This document shows, in pieces, positions 32,543 to 43,150 of a stretch of DNA of 64,000 nucleotides; within the stretch, counting starts at the first letter, position 1, and every line of letters starts with the position of its first letter. Location of the stretch: NCBI GenBank assembly GCA_033032865.1, contig JAWHQI010000202.1, forward strand, positions 1,116,001-1,180,000. Reading direction: 5' to 3'. The notes under the pieces were generated by a model. That model did no database searches, was not told the origin of the DNA, and saw only the letters and a list, made by a program, of their open reading frames with translations. Made by a program: the position numbers and the translations under genes. Origin of the DNA: Dactylorhiza incarnata (taxonomy: Eukaryota; Streptophyta; Magnoliopsida; Asparagales; Orchidaceae).

Positions 32543-32811
32543 CTTTGTCTTGCTAAAAAAATCAATAATAAAATGACAAAGATAACTCCACCAAGCACTA
32601 CTTGAACCTCCTGATAAGTATTCATAAGCATTGTGAGGTTGAGCACCTTGGAAAGAATTGTAAAGTGTCTTGTGCAAACTATTTTAATACACTTCTATTA
32701 TGTACACTGGATCACAAAAAGCTCTTATTGAAAATAAAATATGTGATCCCCCAAGCACTACTTCGCTCTCTGATAAGTCTTAATGAGTATTGTGTGGGCG
32801 AAGCACCTTGG
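32543..32811 (+). ncRNA. Duplicated stem-loop element of SIRE-A (candidate structured RNA)
   Basis: Two modules follow each other. Module 1: 7-bp stem CTTTGTC/GACAAAG (32543-32549 with 32575-32581), then a hairpin with outer stem CCAAG/CTTGG (32591-32595 with 32647-32651) and inner stem AACCTC/GAGGTT (32605-32610 with 32635-32640). Module 2: stem GGATCAC/GTGATCC (32709-32715 with 32743-32749), then outer stem CCAAG/CTTGG (32751-32755 with 32807-32811) and inner stem CTTCGC/GCGAAG (32761-32766 with 32798-32803). The apical loop CTGATAAGT is shared. Inner stems differ in sequence but both pair, and SIRE-B shows further compensating changes. It is presumably part of the element's RNA; its role is unknown. 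Confidence 0.65.
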
Positions 32812-33930
32812 TAGTTGTACTTTTATGTGCTTTGTATCAAATCTAGAATTAATGTGTAGTAGTAATTAAAAAGATTACATGCTTAATAATATTTCTACTC
32901 CACTATATAAGTCATGTGTTTTGGATTATATCACTTGTATACCTTTATCATAACACCTTTTATACACATCATTATCTCTCATAAAGCTTCTACTCATGAG
33001 AATTGGACTCTAATGCTTCTTTACATAAATTCTCTAGAAAGCTTTAGTAAAAGCACTAGATTGCAATGCATGATCTCTACAATGTTTTTATAACTTAAAA
33101 TGCAAATTAATAACATTGTAGTTGCTATCTTCTAGAATATGTGCAATCATGTTTGCCTTCGTAGTTTTTTTTTTGAAAAAATAGAACCCCTTGCCTATTG
33201 TCAAGAAAACTTTATTGAAAACCTTACTTGCTTACGAAAAATATTCCTTAAAAATATTATCTTAAACATGGATTTTTATGTATGATTGGTTTTATCCAAA
33301 TAACATCACTTTTATTGCACAACATATCTTATTTCTATTATGATCCTTGAACTTCCAAAAAGATGTTTTCTTTGGATAAACAATTTTATATCTTTTCTGC
33401 TTGTGATAAAACTCTAAATTATCTCGTTTGAAATCACTCCAAAATTATGTTATTTACTCTTTTTGATATATTTCTTTTATGCTTGGTTGCTTTATTGTAA
33501 ACCTTAAAGAATTTCAAAGAAAAATGATTTACATAAACATCTTCTTATGGAATTTAACTCATACTCACTCTTATGAATCATCATGCTTACAAAAAGATGT
33601 TTCATGTATTTCTATAAGTCTTACGCAATATTAACTTATCACTTTTACCTTGCACTTTCATGCTTATTTCAAGTCTTACCATCACTTAAATTTCAAAATT
33701 CCTTTTTCTTCAACAAATGGTAGACTTGCTTGGTAAAGTTTACATTAAGTTTGTCTAACATGCTTATTATCTTTATGCTGAAAACTCGGATCTATTAATA
33801 TGAAAACTTTTATGCTAAAAACTCTTTATCATTTCATTTCCTCTAAAAGCTCGATCATGCCTTATCTTTTACTCAAAAACCTCTTTCTATGTCTCTTGCT
33901 ACCTTAACCCACTTTTCCTAAAAACAAAAG
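32812..33930 (+). other. SIRE-A non-coding region, second part
   Basis: AT-rich, pyrimidine-skewed sequence without open frames of note; parts align with SIRE-B 45020-45660. I see no further feature. Confidence 0.5.
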
Positions 33931-34190
33931 GGGGAGAACTAATATGATAAATAAAAACCGCTATCAAATGGGGAAGAACTAAACATGATTAATTCTTAAA
34001 ATGATAACTTACATATAAGAGGAGCATTCACATAGGGGGAGCATGCATTTAGGGGGAGCAATTCTAAATACCAAAATCGACAATTATCCTAAGTCATCAC
34101 TCACACACACACTAGTAGGATTCGTCATGCTTTATGTATTAATTCTCTGATTTATCATTAATGGATTTGTTATTATCAAAAGGGGGAGTT
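33931..34190 (+). other. Multiple polypurine tracts of SIRE-A
   Basis: AAAAGGGGGAGAAC near 33927, then GGGGAAG near 33970, AGGGGGAGCA at about 34037 and 34053, and AAAAGGGGGAGTT directly before the 3' LTR (34179-34190). Repeated GGGGGAG tracts of this kind are known from Sireviruses. Confidence 0.9.
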
Positions 34191-34988
34191 TGTTGGAACA
34201 TGGTTTTCCGCATCTCCTAGGTTGGAATAACAAATCCATGTGTATTTGATGTTGTGTGTTTAAGTGTGCAGGAAACAATGACATATGACTCAAGGATAAC
34301 ATAAGAAGGTTGCCCCTAAATTTGAAGCCAAAATTCCAGCATGCCCACTAGCGCCGGCGATAGCCACTAGCGTAGGCGCTAACCCTGATTAGGAAACTTC
34401 AGGAGGCATTTATAGAAGGCGCTAGCGCTGGCGGTAGAGGCTAGCGCAGGCGGTATCACGTCGCACCAGAGGAATTTTGGCAAGGTTTCCTTAGAATGAA
34501 AGATGCGCATGCGAAGAATATTTCCTAATTCAAGATAGCACCGGCGGTAGCGATAGCGCAGACGCTAGCTCCAAGGCTATAAAAAGGACCTCTTGGCTCC
34601 ATATTCTTCATCCTCACACACCCCTAAATTCCAGAGCTTCGTGCCACATCATATAGAGGAAGTTTTAGAGCGATACTCCCACAAATCCATGAAGGCTTAA
34701 GGAGATCCGCGGAGAAGATTTCAACACGCTTCATCATAGTGACGAAAGATTGCATCGACTACGATAATACTCTGCGGGTCTTCGTCTACTTCTTCAAGAG
34801 ATACACATAGGGAGTTTTTACATTGTTGTTTCTTTTATTTACTCTTTTATACTCGTGTAGTGAATTTGCCTCGTGTTGGCGACTAGGTCTGGGTAGGACT
34901 TAGGGCAGAAATTTGCCTCGTGTTGGCGACTAGGTATATGGTGTAGATCTAGGGGGTGCTCGAGGCCATATCCAGGGGAGGATTTGTT
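34191..34988 (+). repeat. SIRE-A 3' LTR, truncated
   Basis: It matches the 5' LTR from TGTTGGAACATGG to the GCCATATC block, then breaks off about 300 bp before the expected end. Its palindromic array (34347-34572) lacks about 35-40 bp that the 5' LTR has, so the two LTRs differ in repeat number. Confidence 0.9.
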
Positions 34989-36275
34989 AGATCCCTCTCC
35001 CGCACCTAGAGAGCTCCCGGATCTTATGCCCAGAACCGCCGCCTTACAATGACACTAATACACGAGTTAGCTGCCTCCGCAAGACGCCGATCCTGCCGGC
35101 AAGAACGATCAAATAGGCCAACAAGATATAAGAGGAAAATAACCAGTCCACAATCACACATAACTGTATATATATCAATAATGAGTATATGACCATCAAT
35201 GAGTACATTAAGTGAAAGAGAAAAGGGCCATGCCTTGTACATGTCCAAAAAAAATACAACAACTCTCTCACTCTACATCTATGCGGAAGCTATCAAACTC
35301 TGTCCTCTCGCGTCTGTAGCTACTGCTGAAATGATGGGTAGTGGTTGCTTGCTTCATCCCGTCCTCCTGACCTGTCTCCTGAATGGGGCCCTGCTGCTCT
35401 GACACACCATCCCTAAAATGATGCGGTACACCGACCGTCAGTCTATAAGACTCAGCATATTCCTCCCCGCCTCCACCCGCGACTCCTAGGCACCGTACGG
35501 GAGGAGGAAGTGGAGGTCATCAAGGGGTAATGAATCAAGTAGGCGACAAGTGGCTAGACTAGCAGGGTATATAAATACTAAAAAAGTAATGATAACAGTT
35601 CTTTGCTAGCAGAGTATAGTATATCATCAATAAATAAAAAACAATACAAATAAAAGAAGCAGGTATAATAAATAAAGAGCAGCTACAAATATAACCTTAA
35701 CTTATATGCACACACAAAAGCACATAAGCTAAGTGATCTGGTACTAAGGTAAACTCATCGTATAAAAGAGCTCATACTAATTTATACGATGAGGTCTCTG
35801 TTTTATGCAGGAATGTTATGCTATGGTATGCAATGTAATGGTGCAACTCACACACACGACTTTGTACGTACATACCTTTAGTTCCTACTTTTCGGAGGTA
35901 GCTAACCTCTCGGGCACCTCCCGTCATGGTCAAATGGTGGCAGAGGAGCGGGCATCTCATCACTTAGGTGGGTAAGTCACACTACCAGACCTAGGCCCTA
36001 ACGTACGCTGTGATACCGGTACCCAGTACTCATGAGCTCTTGCGTACTCTTGCTGGATTTGGCCAGGCAGGGTTTAGGGAGTCCGTCCCGTCGGACACGC
36101 AGTAAAACAACCTGTCCCCTTTTTAAACCACTAACACTGCCGAGTCAACGAACTGCTATCGGTGTGACGACTAAGCCAGAACTGAAAACCCACCACATCT
36201 TATGCACATGCAAATATGTATTATCTCTTACCACTGAGCCTCCAACTCGTAATTCTAAACCAACATTTATAAAAA

Positions 36276-36500
36276 TCGAGCCAACCGCTCGCAGACTTTC
36301 CTAGTCCTTCCTTATATCTCGAGCCTACCGCTCGCAGGACTATCCTAGTCCTTTCTTATATCTCGAGCCTACCGCTCGCAGTACCATGCCAGTCCTTATT
36401 TCATATCTCGAGCCTACCGCTCGCAGGACTATCCTAGTCTTTTCTTATATCTCGAGCCTACCGCTTACAGGACCATGCCAGTCCTTATTTCATTCCATCC
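36276..36500. repeat. 44-45-bp tandem array, five units
   Basis: CTCGAGCCTACCGCTCGCAG starts at 36318, 36362, 36407 and 36451, with a diverged first unit at about 36276. Units alternate between GGACTATCCTAGTCC and ACCATGCCAGTCC second halves, hinting at an original 89-bp higher-order unit. GGACTATCCTAGTCC is itself nearly palindromic. Confidence 0.9.
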
Positions 36501-37319
36501 CAAATTTGGGAGGAGGATGATATTTCAAGTTCTCCTATTTTACTACTCTTGTCTATTGCTAATTGATCTTAGAAGCTTGGGGTGAATCCTGGACTTCCTG
36601 TGGACTACCCAGTGAAGGGCTCGCAATGGTACTAGGGAATGCGATGGTGGCTGAAGCCCAAATTTCCCTTTCCAGGATATTTACTCTTATTGGTGACTAC
36701 CCACTCTTATATAACAGCTTGCTCTTCAATTGCTCCAAACCCTAGGGTGGATTACCATTTGACTCGGGTTGACGAGTGTTGGTGTTCAATTGAACACCGA
36801 AACTCTACCTCTCCTAGTGGCCGACTATTTCATTGTGTTATATCTCAATTACAACTGAAGGTCTCAATCCTTATACCATCACACCCTTACTTGCTATGGT
36901 TCCGTCCCCTCATCATATCGTTGCAAACTCCAAATCGACGAGTTACTAAATGCACCCCAACTCTACATCATGTGTTGTCACTAATTGGGTTGACCACTAA
37001 TCACTATCTATAATATACCCAATGTTCCAGGGATTAATAATTGTATGTGTGGAAATCGAATGGGGTCTAGATCAAATACTTCAGTTTCTACTATCCGCAG
37101 ACCAAAAATGGGATTGAACTAGATTTGATTCCTATGATGCAACCTTAAACATACCACATCCAAATGAGCTATAATTCATATCATAAGTTCATATGGGGTA
37201 ATTTAAGAAGTGTCCAGAATTTTGGCATAATTCAAATTTAATGGGTCTCTAATTAAAATTCATTAATCCTTGACATAGTTCAAATTAGAAAGGAAGTACC
37301 ATAATTATCCATCAATAAA

Positions 37320-38110
37320 CTTATCAAAAATTTCCAGAGGACTATATTGGCCTTATAAGATCAAATACTCAATTTCATAATTTTCCAAATTCAGGAAGTA
37401 CACATTCTTAATTAATCAGTGAAAACATAAAAATTCCAATTTGTGAAGGATGTACCAAAAATATTCATCAATAAATTTGTCAAAAATTTCCAAAGATACT
37501 AGATGACATAATAACATGATTTCCCAAATTTCATAATTTTCCAAAAGATTTATTATCATAATTTCCATTTAACATGAGAGGGATGAAAATATGACTTTAC
37601 ACATCAAGTACTAGTTTATGTCTTCCAAAAATTCTGAAAAAATTACTATACCACTATAGTGACCTAAAGACATCATATCTAAAGTTTTATAATTTTCCAG
37701 GAATGTTTTACTATAGATATTTCATAAAATAAGAAGTGTGACAAACTGAATATATGCAATTTTATCATGATCATGATATCCAAAAATTCTACCAAAAATT
37801 CTAGAGGTTCATAATCAGGTTCCTAATCTTTCTCCAGAGTTTCCAAAATTTTACAAACATTTTGCTCAGTGAATGGTCAATTATTCAAAAACTGTGACCT
37901 AAGGTAAATTTGATAATTCCTAAGGAAATAATCTCTGAAATTTTCTACAAAAATTTGCAGAGGTTCTAAATAGTATAACAAGTGATTCTCCAGAGTTTCA
38001 CAATTTTCTATAAGGTATTAGCCATGATATTTTCATAAATACAAAAGTGTGACAAAAATCACATTAATCATATACCTAAGATTCTTGATCCCAAAATTCC
38101 TAAATTTCTC
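37320..38110. repeat. Degenerate 155-bp tandem array, about five units
   Basis: TTTCATAATTTTCCAAA-type phrases recur at 37374, 37530, 37685, 37839 and 37994. A second phrase, AAAATTTCCAGAGG and variants, recurs at about 37328, 37486, 37640, 37795 and 37951. Both series give steps of 154-158 bp. Similarity between units is low, so the array is old. Confidence 0.75.
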
Positions 38111-40153
38111 CGAGGTAATGTGTTATACCATAAAGAGGGTGTGGCCAAAAATTTCAGGAGCCAACACTTAGCCATATGTGCTGAATACACAATCTCTTTT
38201 GGCTATTGGCACAACATAACACCTTTTAAATAGAGACATGCAAGAGTAATTACCATACATGCAGAGGTCCAAATGATCTCAAGTTTTAACCATGGTCTAA
38301 TAATGTCTTAATAAGTGTGTCACCCAAATTTGGGGTCATTTGAAATTACACAACTCCAAAAATTCCAATTATATGATTTATCACATTTTGGAAAATTATC
38401 TCCAAAAATTCTAAATTTTGGACACAAGATAGAATTAGGGCACTTGCATGCATGGCCTAAATTTCAGCTCCATCAGATTTACCATTTAAAAGTTATACTC
38501 AATCTAATTTCTGATTTTCATTATGATCAGTCCCACTAAAATGGATGCCGAGGGTTCTACAATGCTCCAAATGAGCTGATTCAAATTTCTAAATGAAGTA
38601 GACACCAAGGTGTACAACTTTTATATTAATGAGTTTCACTGATTCAACATCTAAGCAAGAGTATTATAGAAAATCCCAAAGGAATGAATATGTTTTCTAA
38701 GCACACCATCCCTTATCCTTAACCAAACTTGCATGTGGGATAGTTCAACATGCACAAGTCCAAGTTACACATAATTTTGTCCAGAGGCCTCCCATGACTG
38801 GATCTACCATCCACCAAGGTTTTGAGTGGATTTGACTTCTCTAAACCCTAGATTCATGCCATGCATGAAAAATGAAATATTTTCAAAACCTTAGGACCAA
38901 GTGTGTCCAAAAATACTAATTTTTGGACGGGGTTTAGGCCATGGCAAGACTCATGCATGCCTAAATTTTTAGCTCATTTGGACTAACCAAATGAGGTGGG
39001 CACCCAAAATAGTGCCTAGGGCTCAAAATGGACACCCTACACCAAAATGGGTGCACAGAGAGCTACATTGATCCAAATGACTCCAAACAAATTTCTAAAT
39101 TTTGTTAAGACATTTATCTACAATTTTTATTTAGGTCAAAATTTCTGTAGAGGCCTCTAAGGGCCTCAAATAATTTGTGTAAAGTTTTAAAATAAATGTG
39201 ACAAAATCATTTATCTTTAATTATATCATCGTGGTCTGCGTGTATCAGATCAGCCCAGATCCAACGACTGCCCGTTATCTTCTCCAGTTGGCAAACATCT
39301 GCGATTAAATAGTACTAGAGCCTATTTCGGGGCGGATTCCGGCCAACGGAGGCCGTCTCCGGCCAAACCCTTAAGTCATCACCTCCGACTGAGGGTTGGC
39401 TATCGATCGGCGGTGAGAACTCGACCGGAGGTGGCCGGAGTAGCTCTCCCGCCGTTTTCATTTTTCGGCCAAGAACATAAGAAAACTGAGATGGTGATTC
39501 ACCATTTCTTTGTCGATTTTGAAAAAGGAAGAAAGGGGAGACTAGCACAGATGGAGAGGGGAAGGAAACTTGCCTCGATTTGGAGCTTCATGCACAAACT
39601 GTCCAGATTTCTCCATGTCCGACTTGTGGAGCTCCAATGGCGATCCAAGCCTTCTGAGCTCGATTCCTCCTCCATTGTTGGGGCTTTTTCTCCTCTCGAG
39701 TTCCTGAAGCTAGTAGGGTGCGTGAATTCGGCTGGGGGAGCTCCTTTTGTTAACAACCATGAGGGTGGCGATTTCTTCTATGTTGCACCTCTCAGCCAGC
39801 CAACTACAAGCCTCCAGCTCAGCCAGACTTTACTCCTCAACTTGAATTCAAGCTAAGGGGGAGGGAATTGGATCCAATGGCAGCTCATTCCTTGCGTTGC
39901 GATTAATGTTGGTCGGCCCTTCCTTCCCCATGCACTTTCCTCACCTCTCCATTTTCCATGTCAGCTCTCACAGCTAGGGAAATCAATGAGGAGGGTGGTA
40001 GCATGCTTTGGAGAAGAGCATTGGGTTGCCAAGTGGCACCCATCTCGTTTCCCCCGCCTCCCCATGGTGGTGGTCGGACACCCCCATGATGGGCTCTTTT
40101 ACTTTCCTTTTTAACCCCATGTTATTTAGGCTTAATTAAATAGGCTTGGACCC

Positions 40154-42241
40154 TGTCACACCCCCATACGTTAAGAAGCATATAGCAGAAGGTCCGGCCG
40201 GGGCCCCACGCCATATACTACAAAACAAACGGGAACGTCACTTAATTGAATATACAACGACACTATACCACGAAGCCTAACTCAGAGCATTCTATGCGGA
40301 AGTAAAAGAGAGAGAGAGAGAGAATTATAAACCACAAGACCCGGACTCGGGGATGTCCACTTCTATTAACTTGGAATAAAATGTTTTACAACACGAAAGA
40401 GGCACGACGGCCTTACAGTTTACCAACATCGGCGCGCAGGCCGGCCATACATGAAAAACAGAAGGAACATCAAAAGGCCTTAAAGGGCCGCAGCAGCGCA
40501 GGGGCTTCAGCCCGCCATGTTCCCGCTCGGTCCAGCACCTGTACAACAAGCCCACCAAAGACGGTGGCAAAATAGGGCAACGGTCAGCTAAAGCTGACCA
40601 AAAATATAACGACCCCACCCCTTCGAGGGGGTGGCAGTTTTAACCGTCCCTGCAAAACAGTCTCAGCAGCATATATATATATAAGAGTGCGACTAGCAAA
40701 GTCCACAACAGTTCATACATATGCAACATCACAAACGTGGGAATGGCCTCCACGTCTCGTGCACTCAGGCACTCTTTGGTGTACTACGCCTTCCACCACC
40801 ATCCACTCTAGATGGCTTTGCCCTTCGAGGCTAAAGTCGGTGGCCCGAATAACAGGGCTCCCCCGTGCTTTAATTGTGAACATAACGTAGTCCGAAGACT
40901 GTCCCATTGACTCCCGACATGCTGTCCGAGACTTACTAATCAGGTGCTGCAATGGTGCGGTTTCAGGTTCGCCAAATGCCCGTTGTTTACAGCTCTCGTT
41001 GTACAACACGAAGAGCGGGTATGGCGTCCCCTCAGCCCAGGTATTCTCAATTATCCGGCTCCACGGGCCGCTAAGTCATCCACCAGGACACCCCCACAGG
41101 TCGGGTACACCGGCCTCAGGTCCCCACAACGGGTGGGCACAACAACATCACCAGAACTCAGTCTGGGAAGCTGTCGCCTGGCGACATTCACTGTCGCCAG
41201 CGACAGTGCACAAAACCCCAATTTGGCTTCTAGCTGTGGGTGCTTCCTGGGGCACACCCCCATACATTGCTGCACATGCAATAGCACTCCCACTGCCTCA
41301 GAACAACCAAATTCACTAGAACCCAATTCTGGGGAGTTGTCGCCTGGCGACAGTCACTGTCGCCAGCGACAGCTGGACAGAACTCCATTTCTGCTTTTTA
41401 ACTTTGGGTGCTCCCCGGGGCACACCCCCGGGCGTTGCTGCGCATGCAGTAGCACCCTCTAGTCCTACGAAGCAGTAAAACACCTGGAGTTTTTCCCCCG
41501 GCACGCACAATACCACAAAGTATCACCAATCCGGACGCACCGTCTCGGATGGGCTTCACACAGCGCGCCTACGCCCATTTCACGCATGGACTCTATATGA
41601 ATGCAAGATTTGACGGGGATAACACGAATCGACCCGTCGGAGGCCACAACCACACCCTTTTGGGTAGGGGCCTCAACGATGCAAGGGTATGGACTAGAAC
41701 ATGTCCAAAAGAGGGTAGAAAAGTTCGTTACCCTTAAACGCCGCTTCGAGCCCATGGCTTGACTTTCGGCACGGATGGAAAGGAGCGCCTTGCCCTCCTC
41801 TATGCGTAGCCACCAACTTCGAGGGGATCGGATGAGTGTAGCTCCACCAAACCCAAGCTCCAAGCTAGGGTTTACTATTGGCTTCTTCTTCTCCAAGCTC
41901 CTCTCTCTCTCCAAATTAAAATCCTTAAGGAAATAAGGAAGGAAGGAGGATTTCGGCCACCCTATGCATCCACTGAGCCACTCAAGCCAAAACCAGCCCC
42001 CAAAGTCAAAGTGCAATCAATGGGCACGATTTCGGATGCAAAGTATAACTTTGAGCTGTCGCCCAGCGACAGCCGCTGTCGCCCTGGCGACAGCGATAAT
42101 GAACCGACATTGACCAGTCAACGCCGTCCGACAGCTCACGACAGAACCTTCTCAATAGAACGCTATCGCCGGGCGACATCCACTGTCGCCGGTGACAGCT
42201 CTGGATTCCAGAATTCTGATTTTCTGTTTTGGGGTCTTACA
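40154..42241 (-). mobile_element. Gypsy G3 3' LTR (2,088 bp)
   Basis: TGTCACACCCC at the left and GGGGTCTTACA at the right are the paired ends. The R/U5 part (40154-41150) aligns with G1 and G2 at the same landmarks (GGGGCCCCACGCC, GCGCGCAGGCCGGCC, AAGCTGACCA). The polypurine tract lies to the right, so this is the 3' LTR of a minus-strand element. A (GA)n run sits at 40309-40322. Confidence 0.88.
41171..42199. repeat. TGTCGCC-x-GGCGACA palindromes in the G3 LTR
   Basis: Paired sites CTGTCGCCTGGCGACA and CTGTCGCCAGCGACAG occur at 41171-41206 and 41338-41373, with further pairs at 42055-42095 and 42164-42199. A fifth pair lies outside the LTR at 42850-42869. Each is a palindrome of 14-16 bp with one central base. 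Confidence 0.88.
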
Positions 42242-42258
42242 ACCCTCCCCTCCTTATA
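42242..42258 (-). other. Polypurine tract of Gypsy G3
   Basis: The minus strand reads AAGGAGGGGAGGGT immediately before the LTR, as in G2 at 48851-48870. Confidence 0.8.
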
Positions 42259-42344
42259 AAAATTTCGACCCGAAATTTATAAAAACACACATATATAAAT
42301 ATATCCAAAAATGTCTTTACACAAAGGGGAAAAACAGATAAACG

Positions 42345-42668
42345 TCACCGAAACAGCTCGGGGAACTCCTCCATCATGGTCTGCTCACGCTCCCATGAGA
42401 GCTCCTCGCGACTGCAGTTGTCCCAACGGACCTTTACCATACGGATCGCCCTGTTCCGCAACTGACGCACCTCAGCATCCTCGATGCTAACGGGCCTGAC
42501 CGCCGTCTTAAGCCCACTATCCACGGGCACCTGATCCGCCGCGACCACCTGCGTAGGCTCCTGCACTGCTTTCTGCAACACGGAGATGTGGAATACATTG
42601 TGTAGCCCGCTCTGTTCCGCCGATAGCGCAAGCCTATAAGCCGCCTCGCCGATGCGCTCGATGATCTC
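42345..42668 (-). pseudogene. Gypsy G3 integrase C-terminus and chromodomain
   Basis: Minus-strand reading gives ERIGEAAYRLALSAEQSG and then, from 42581, KAVQEPTQVV and IRMVKVRWDNCSREELSWE, ending MMEEFPELF with a stop at 42345. This is the integrase tail and chromodomain-like end of Tekay/Del-type chromoviruses, a module that guides insertion into heterochromatin. The frame changes once. It closely matches G2 at 48885-49200, so G2 and G3 are sister families. Confidence 0.88.
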
Positions 42669-42800
42669 AGTTGTCGTACTATAATGCGAAGCACCGCGAC
42701 GTCCAGTTCGTCGTTGGCGATTGGGTTTACTTGAAGATCAGGCCATTCAAGGGCGTGTCCAGGATTCGGCGGCTTATAGGCTTGCATTATAGTACGAACT
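42669..42800 (+). pseudogene. Inverted integrase (GPY/F) fragment of a Gypsy element
   Basis: On the plus strand, that is opposite to its neighbour, the reading is YYNAKHRDVQFVVGDWVYL and RPFKGVSRI, the integrase C-terminal GPY/F region normally found just upstream of the segment at 42345-42668. It runs into GGCGGCTTATAGGCTTGC (42768-42785), the reverse complement of 42628-42645. TACTATAATGC (42677-42687) is also mirrored by GCATTATAGTA (42784-42794). Small inversion or fold-back junction. Confidence 0.8.
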
Positions 42801-43149
42801 GGACTAAGAATCAAGTTCATTAAACAAAAGCAGAAATTTAAAGAAGTTCACTGTCGCCCAGGCGACAGTGGATGTCGGAATTTTCCGACATCGCCCAGCA
42901 GCAGCCGCAACATTAAACTACTCTGAATCTTCATAACCAGCCCCGCTGCTCTCTGGACAATCTTCTGGAGGTCCTCGTCTCACAGCTTTGCCACGGCGAG
43001 TCCGCCTCACCGATTGGCGTGGCGGTTCTTCGTCCGGAACTTGCCATTCGGCCTCTTCCTCCGGAGTTGGCTTTAACTTCAGACCCTTGACGAGAAACTT
43101 CATAAATTTCTGCATTCGACTACGGTCCTTGCGCTTCTTTAAAACGAGG
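42801..43149 (-). pseudogene. Unassigned charged ORF fragment beside G3
   Basis: A minus-strand frame of 87 codons, from the first ATG at 43181 to a stop at 42918; the ATG itself belongs to SIRE-B sequence. The text is rich in K, R and E (LKKRKDRSRMQKFMKF, PTPEEEAEWQVPDEEPP, RRTRRGKAVRRG). I do not recognise a domain. A basic then acidic C-terminus resembles the ends of some retroelement accessory or gag proteins. The 42844-42895 part carries the G3 U3 palindrome and a second palindrome (GATGTCGGAATTTTCCGACATC-type), so LTR-like DNA is mixed in. Confidence 0.35.
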
Positions 43150-43150
43150 A

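Larger units (their letters stand above)
27989..34988 (+). mobile_element. Sirevirus SIRE-A (Copia), almost all of pol deleted, 3' LTR truncated
   Basis: 5' LTR 27989-29082, iMet primer site, a gag remnant, 3.6 kb of non-coding sequence, multiple polypurine tracts and a partial 3' LTR (34191-34988). Repeated GGGGGAG tracts near the 3' LTR are a hallmark of Sireviruses. No protease, integrase or reverse transcriptase can be found between 30540 and 34190. SIRE-B keeps the same 3' non-coding region behind its RNase H. The 3' LTR stops at about 34988 against unrelated sequence. Moves, if at all, only with helper proteins. Confidence 0.9.
34989..40153 (-). mobile_element. Probable old Gypsy LTR or LTR cluster, minus strand, weakly supported
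   Basis: There are no coding motifs in 5.2 kb. At the left, a GCGGAAGC block after TCTATG (35278-35290) and the surrounding C-rich text resemble the U5/R part of the minus-strand Gypsy LTRs G1 and G3 (compare 40293). The middle is AT-rich with tandem arrays. The right third (39240-40150) is GC-rich with a TATTTAA-like site on the minus strand (about 39306), like an LTR promoter region. I could not find matching ends. A frame at 39413-39856 (+) has no recognisable domain. The assignment rests on composition and short matches only. Confidence 0.35.

Noticed and set aside
39413..39856. 147-codon plus-strand frame
   Set aside because: No recognisable domain, overlapped by an open frame on the other strand, and located in probable LTR promoter sequence; not called as a gene.
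40309..40322. (GA)n run as a polypurine tract
   Set aside because: It lies within the G3 LTR, not beside an LTR end; the real tract is at 42242-42258.
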